DNA of 64,000 bases from JAHEDH01 sp963753285. GTDB lineage: Bacteria; Actinomycetota; Acidimicrobiia; Spongiisociales; ZC4RG35. The notes below the pieces were generated by a model. The model searched no databases, was not told the DNA's origin, and saw only the letters and a list, made by a program, of their open reading frames with translations. Positions 61,240 through 64,000 of this stretch are shown here, piece after piece; positions within the stretch are counted from its first letter, which is position 1; each line of letters starts with the position of its first letter. Both the position numbers and the translations under genes were made by a program. The stretch spans positions 1-64,000 of the forward strand of contig CAVWBT010000004.1 of NCBI GenBank assembly GCA_963753285.1. Reading direction: 5' to 3'.

Positions 61240-61925
61240 AGCCGATGAGAGCCGGCACCGAACGCGAGCGCGCGCTCGCTCGACTAGTGGCGGCTTCCAA
61301 AGGGGACTATCGGACCGCCGAGGATGCCGTAGCCGCTGTGATCCGTGATGCGATCGTGTCGGGCGTCTTCCGTCCCGGTGAGCGACTGCCGCAGGACATG
61401 CTCGCCCGGCTGCTCGACGTCAGCAGGATGCCGATTCGCTCGGCAATGGGGCGGCTCGAATCCGAAGGACTCGTCGAGGTTCACCCGCATCGTGGGGCGA
61501 CCGTGCGTGCCCTGTCGGCGGAGGAGGTGGCCGACCTCTACGAGATGCGGATACTGATCGAGACGTTCGCACTCCGAAAGACCACGGCAGCGATCACAGG
61601 CGACCACTTCGTTCAACTCGAGCTGCTCGCCGACAAGCTCGAGTCAGACACGAGTAGCGAGTCAGAGCTGGTCGATCGCCAGGCGTTCTATCGGTACCTG
61701 TACGGAATCGGGAACACTCCGCGGGTCGTCACGACGATCATGCAGTTCCGGGCGGAGGTCAGTCGATATACGATGGGCCTGGTCGATCTCCGATCGCACA
61801 CGCACCGCGAGCTGCTCGAACGGATCAGGTTGGGCAACCCGGACCTGGCCGCTTCTTGGCTGGAGGCGCATCTGCGTGAGGTTGCCGAGGAGATGAAACG
61901 GCAATTGGACGAAGCTCCCGCATGA
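61236..61925 (+). CDS. GntR-family regulator, FCD subgroup (first of two)
   Basis: This 229-residue regulator has an N-terminal winged HTH (AIVSGVFRPGERLPQDMLARLLDVSRMPIR, then SEGLVEVHPHRGATV) and an all-helical FCD domain (LYEMRILIETFALRK; AFYRYLYGIG). The last gene of the bicupin-AAA-M20-MFS operon, it is the natural regulator of the operon and of the divergent RidA/molybdenum hydroxylase unit, through the VanR-type site at 56753. Confidence 0.9.
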   Translation: MKPMRAGTERERALARLVAASKGDYRTAEDAVAAVIRDAIVSGVFRPGERLPQDMLARLLDVSRMPIRSAMGRLESEGLVEVHPHRGATVRALSAEEVADLYEMRILIETFALRKTTAAITGDHFVQLELLADKLESDTSSESELVDRQAFYRYLYGIGNTPRVVTTIMQFRAEVSRYTMGLVDLRSHTHRELLERIRLGNPDLAASWLEAHLREVAEEMKRQLDEAPA

Positions 61926-61971
61926 CCTGCATGCGCTGAGCCACGATGCGGAGAGAGGGCGTGATCACCGA

Positions 61972-62661
61972 GTGACCGAGGCAGTGCAGCGATCGATGGC
62001 GGGAATCGCCAGCGAAGCGACCTCCAAATACCGAACCGTCGAGGAGATGGTGGTCGCGGCGGTCCGAGAGGCCATCCTGTCCGGGATCTTCAAGCCCGGC
62101 GAGAAGCTCCCGCAAGAGCAGCTAGCCAAGAGCCTCGGCGTGTCGCGAATCCCTGTGCGGGCCGGCCTTCGGAAGCTCGAGGCAGAAGGGCTGGTCGTGT
62201 TCTATCCGCACCGGGGTGCGACCGTGCGGATGTTGCAACGCGCAGAAGTGGCAGAGATCTATGACCTGAGAATTCTGCTCGAGACGTTTGCGCTCCGATC
62301 CGCCGTCGATCACATCACACCAGACGAAGTCGAAGAGTTGTCGGATCTCGCCAACGAGCTCGATCAGCCAGGTGAGGGCGACGACTGGCTGGAGTTGCGC
62401 CAGTCCTTCTATCGGCGGCTCTACACGATCGCCGGACGACCCCGAACTGCAGACCTCATCGAACGCCTCAGAGCCGACGTTGGGCGCTACTGGCTCGGCG
62501 TCCGTGTCGTCGAGCACGGCCGTGCGGAGCACCAAGTGATCGTCGAGGCCGTCCGCGCCGGGGACACGAAAGCAGCTGAAGAGTGGCTCGCTCAGCATCT
62601 CACCAAAGTCTCCATCGAGTTGCAGCGCCGGATCTCCGAGCTACAAGCCGAAGACCGCTGA
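61972..62661 (+). CDS. GntR-family regulator, FCD subgroup (second, paralogous)
   Basis: This 229-residue regulator is a clear paralogue of the preceding one, sharing the YRT start of the HTH, ILSGIFKPGEKLPQEQLAKSL, YPHRGATVRML and YDLRILLETFALRS. It starts at GTG 61972, 46 bases after the first regulator. The tandem pair may respond to two related ligands, one for the ring pathway and one for TctA uptake. Confidence 0.9.
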   Translation: MTEAVQRSMAGIASEATSKYRTVEEMVVAAVREAILSGIFKPGEKLPQEQLAKSLGVSRIPVRAGLRKLEAEGLVVFYPHRGATVRMLQRAEVAEIYDLRILLETFALRSAVDHITPDEVEELSDLANELDQPGEGDDWLELRQSFYRRLYTIAGRPRTADLIERLRADVGRYWLGVRVVEHGRAEHQVIVEAVRAGDTKAAEEWLAQHLTKVSIELQRRISELQAEDR

Positions 62662-62824
62662 ATCCCGTCGAGGGACCCGAGCCACCTGCGCTGCCGAGCT
62701 CCGATCCGCTTCATGGCCGCGATTCATGGCTCTCGGGGACGTTCACAACCTCGAAACACAAACTCGGCGAATCCCCCGACGCCGTCGCCGTTCGACGGCT
62801 AACTTCGGGGCCACACTCCGAAGT

Positions 62825-62835
62825 TACATAATGTA
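62825..62835. promoter_or_regulatory. AT-rich palindrome upstream of tctA-like gene
   Basis: The palindrome TACATAATGTA, in AT-rich context, lies 75-85 bases before the TctA start. It resembles FCD-GntR sites in form but differs from the ATTGGATCCAAT sequence at 56753. It is a candidate operator for the second GntR regulator. Confidence 0.4.
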
Positions 62836-62858
62836 TTCAATCCTGAGGAAGACCCTCG

Positions 62859-62906
62859 ATGACGAAGAGCAACCGAGTGGCCGACCCCCTCGACACGAGG
62901 GTCTGA
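62859..62906 (+). CDS. Possible 15-codon leader ORF before tctA-like gene
   Basis: An ATG preceded by TGAGGAAG opens a 15-residue frame (MTKSNRVADPLDTRV) ending at 62906, 4 bases before the TctA GTG. This is a better ribosome site than that of tctA itself, so it could serve translational coupling. It may also be chance. Confidence 0.25.
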   Translation: MTKSNRVADPLDTRV

Positions 62907-62909
62907 TAC

Positions 62910-64000
62910 GTGGAGATCTTCGACTCCGTCTTCGTTGGTCTCGGCGAACTGTTCACCTGGCCGCTCCCCCTGCTCTTCCTCCTCGGGCTGATGAATGGGT
63001 TGATCTTCGGGCTCCTGCCGGGCCTAAGCGGCTCGGTGGGAATCGCCCTCATGATCCCGTTCACCTTCGGCTTCACTGCCGCAGAGGCAATCGTGCTGTT
63101 CGTATCTGCGTTGAGCGCGCAGACGTTCGCCGGCTCGATCTCTGCCATCCTCCTGAACACACCCGGCACGTCTCCGAATGCCGCTACGACCCTCGATGGG
63201 TATCCGCTCGCAAGACAAGGGAGGGCGGGGTTCGCAATCGGCATATCCGCATCGGCTTCGGCCTTCGGCTCAATCATCGGCATCCTCGTGTTGGTAGCCC
63301 TCCTTCCTGTCGTGCGTGAGATCATCCTCGCCTTCTCGTTTCCCGAGTTCACGATGTTGGCCGTCATGGGCCTCGCTGCGATCGCAGCAGCGTCGACGGG
63401 TTCTCTCATCAAAGGTCTGATCTCGGGCGGAGTCGGCCTTCTCCTGTCGTTCGTCGGCTTTTCCCCGGTCGCCGGCGAACTCCGGTATGTGTTCGGGATC
63501 ACGCAGTTGTTCCAGGGCGTGGACCTGATCGCAACGCTGATCGGCCTGTTCGCAATCTCCGAGGTCATCCGGCTCCTCATCAGACGAGAGACCGTCGCTC
63601 AGAACCTCGACGCTCTGAAGTTCTCAAAGGATCAGGTGTGGGAAGGCGTACGGTTCACACTCGCTCACCCGTGGCTTCTGATCCGCAGCTCCGTGTTGGG
63701 TACCGGCGTGGGCATCGTTCCGGGCGTAGGAGGGACGGTGGCCTCCTTCCTCGCCTACTTCCAGGCCGTACACACGTCGGATGATCCTGAATCCTTCGGC
63801 AAGGGCGACCCGCGCGGCGTCCTCGCGCCGGAGGCGGCAAACGATGGGAAAGACGCAGGCTCAGCGCTCCCGAGCCTCGCATTCGGCCTGCCGGGAAGCT
63901 CTGATTGGGCGATCATCCTCGGAGCTCTCGTGATCCACGGGATCAATCCCGGACCCAACTTGATCCGCGAGGCACCGGAGATCGTGTGGGTCGCCATCTG
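62910..64000 (+). CDS. TctA-family tripartite tricarboxylate transporter permease (partial)
   Basis: The 3' end is cut by the window. The frame from GTG 62910 reads VEIFDSVFVGLGELFTWP, then NGLIFGLLPGLSGSVGIALM and ILLNTPGTSPNAATTLDGYPLARQGRAGF, the hallmarks of the large TctA permease, about 500 residues when complete. It uses a periplasmic binding protein (TctC) and TctB, neither of which lies upstream, so they may follow. TctA-type systems take up carboxylates, here probably the aromatic or heterocyclic acid used by this island. Confidence 0.85.
   Translation, partial: MEIFDSVFVGLGELFTWPLPLLFLLGLMNGLIFGLLPGLSGSVGIALMIPFTFGFTAAEAIVLFVSALSAQTFAGSISAILLNTPGTSPNAATTLDGYPLARQGRAGFAIGISASASAFGSIIGILVLVALLPVVREIILAFSFPEFTMLAVMGLAAIAAASTGSLIKGLISGGVGLLLSFVGFSPVAGELRYVFGITQLFQGVDLIATLIGLFAISEVIRLLIRRETVAQNLDALKFSKDQVWEGVRFTLAHPWLLIRSSVLGTGVGIVPGVGGTVASFLAYFQAVHTSDDPESFGKGDPRGVLAPEAANDGKDAGSALPSLAFGLPGSSDWAIILGALVIHGINPGPNLIREAPEIVWVAI

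Noticed and set aside
1..64000. CRISPR arrays, insertion sequences, rRNA genes, phage genes
   Set aside because: No regularly spaced repeats, transposase, integrase, rRNA or phage structural sequences were seen by eye.

Overview
This window is high-GC, densely coded DNA with many GTG starts and stop/start overlaps. PotABCD, an F420-type LLM oxidoreductase, a PPOX/F420-like protein, an RskA-type anti-sigma factor and rich amine and aromatic catabolism all point to an actinobacterium. An environmental Acidimicrobiia-like lineage is my inference; no rRNA gene or other phylogenetic marker is present. I see no phage, insertion sequence, integrase or CRISPR array.

0-11 kb is rearranged and error-like. 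The first ~543 bases are a diverged copy of 5247-5789 (end of a PPOX gene plus the cNMP domain of an MFS fusion protein), and this copy abuts a headless ornithine cyclodeaminase gene. A second, tandem duplication of ~505 bp (7675-8177 and 8183-8686) makes a chimeric ORF between an MBL-fold gene and a methyltransferase gene. Single-base frameshifts break the PPOX, MBL, KefB-type antiporter, histidine kinase, aldehyde dehydrogenase and amidohydrolase genes between 5 and 20 kb. The same region holds a CHRD protein, an NTF2-like protein, a divergent SRPBCC/TetR pair with a clear operator palindrome, and a HAD phosphatase.

11-30 kb looks like a polyamine/amino-acid uptake and breakdown locus. It holds a class III aminotransferase, an Lrp regulator divergent from a GNAT-agmatinase-DAO operon, two aldehyde dehydrogenases, an amidohydrolase, and a minus-strand run of GABA-type aminotransferase, C45 acyltransferase, second GNAT, PotA, PotB, PotC and PotD. 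Putrescine-type amines would be imported, deaminated or oxidised, and passed through aldehyde dehydrogenases toward succinate.

30-49 kb is mixed housekeeping and signalling. It has a GlsB/YeaQ membrane protein, an ECF sigma/anti-sigma pair beside a repeat lipoprotein, an ABC exporter, a GlpA-like/FAD/DUF1667 trio, a histidine kinase, a Rieske-P450-GNAT operon, a CREST-like membrane protein, a HemL-like aminotransferase, an adenylate cyclase with TPR-like C-terminus, a three-gene membrane operon and a YCII protein.

49-64 kb is a catabolic island. On the minus strand lie an LLM oxidoreductase, a dihydroorotase-like hydrolase, an alpha/beta hydrolase, a three-subunit molybdenum hydroxylase with CoxG, and RidA. 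Facing them is a translationally coupled operon: bicupin, TRIP13/Pch2-like AAA+ ATPase, M20-type hydrolase, MFS transporter, FCD-GntR regulator. A second GntR and a TctA permease (cut by the window end) follow. VanR-type palindromes (ATTGGATCCAAT and a variant) sit in the control regions. The TRIP13-like ATPase inside this small-molecule operon is the best candidate for an undescribed system.
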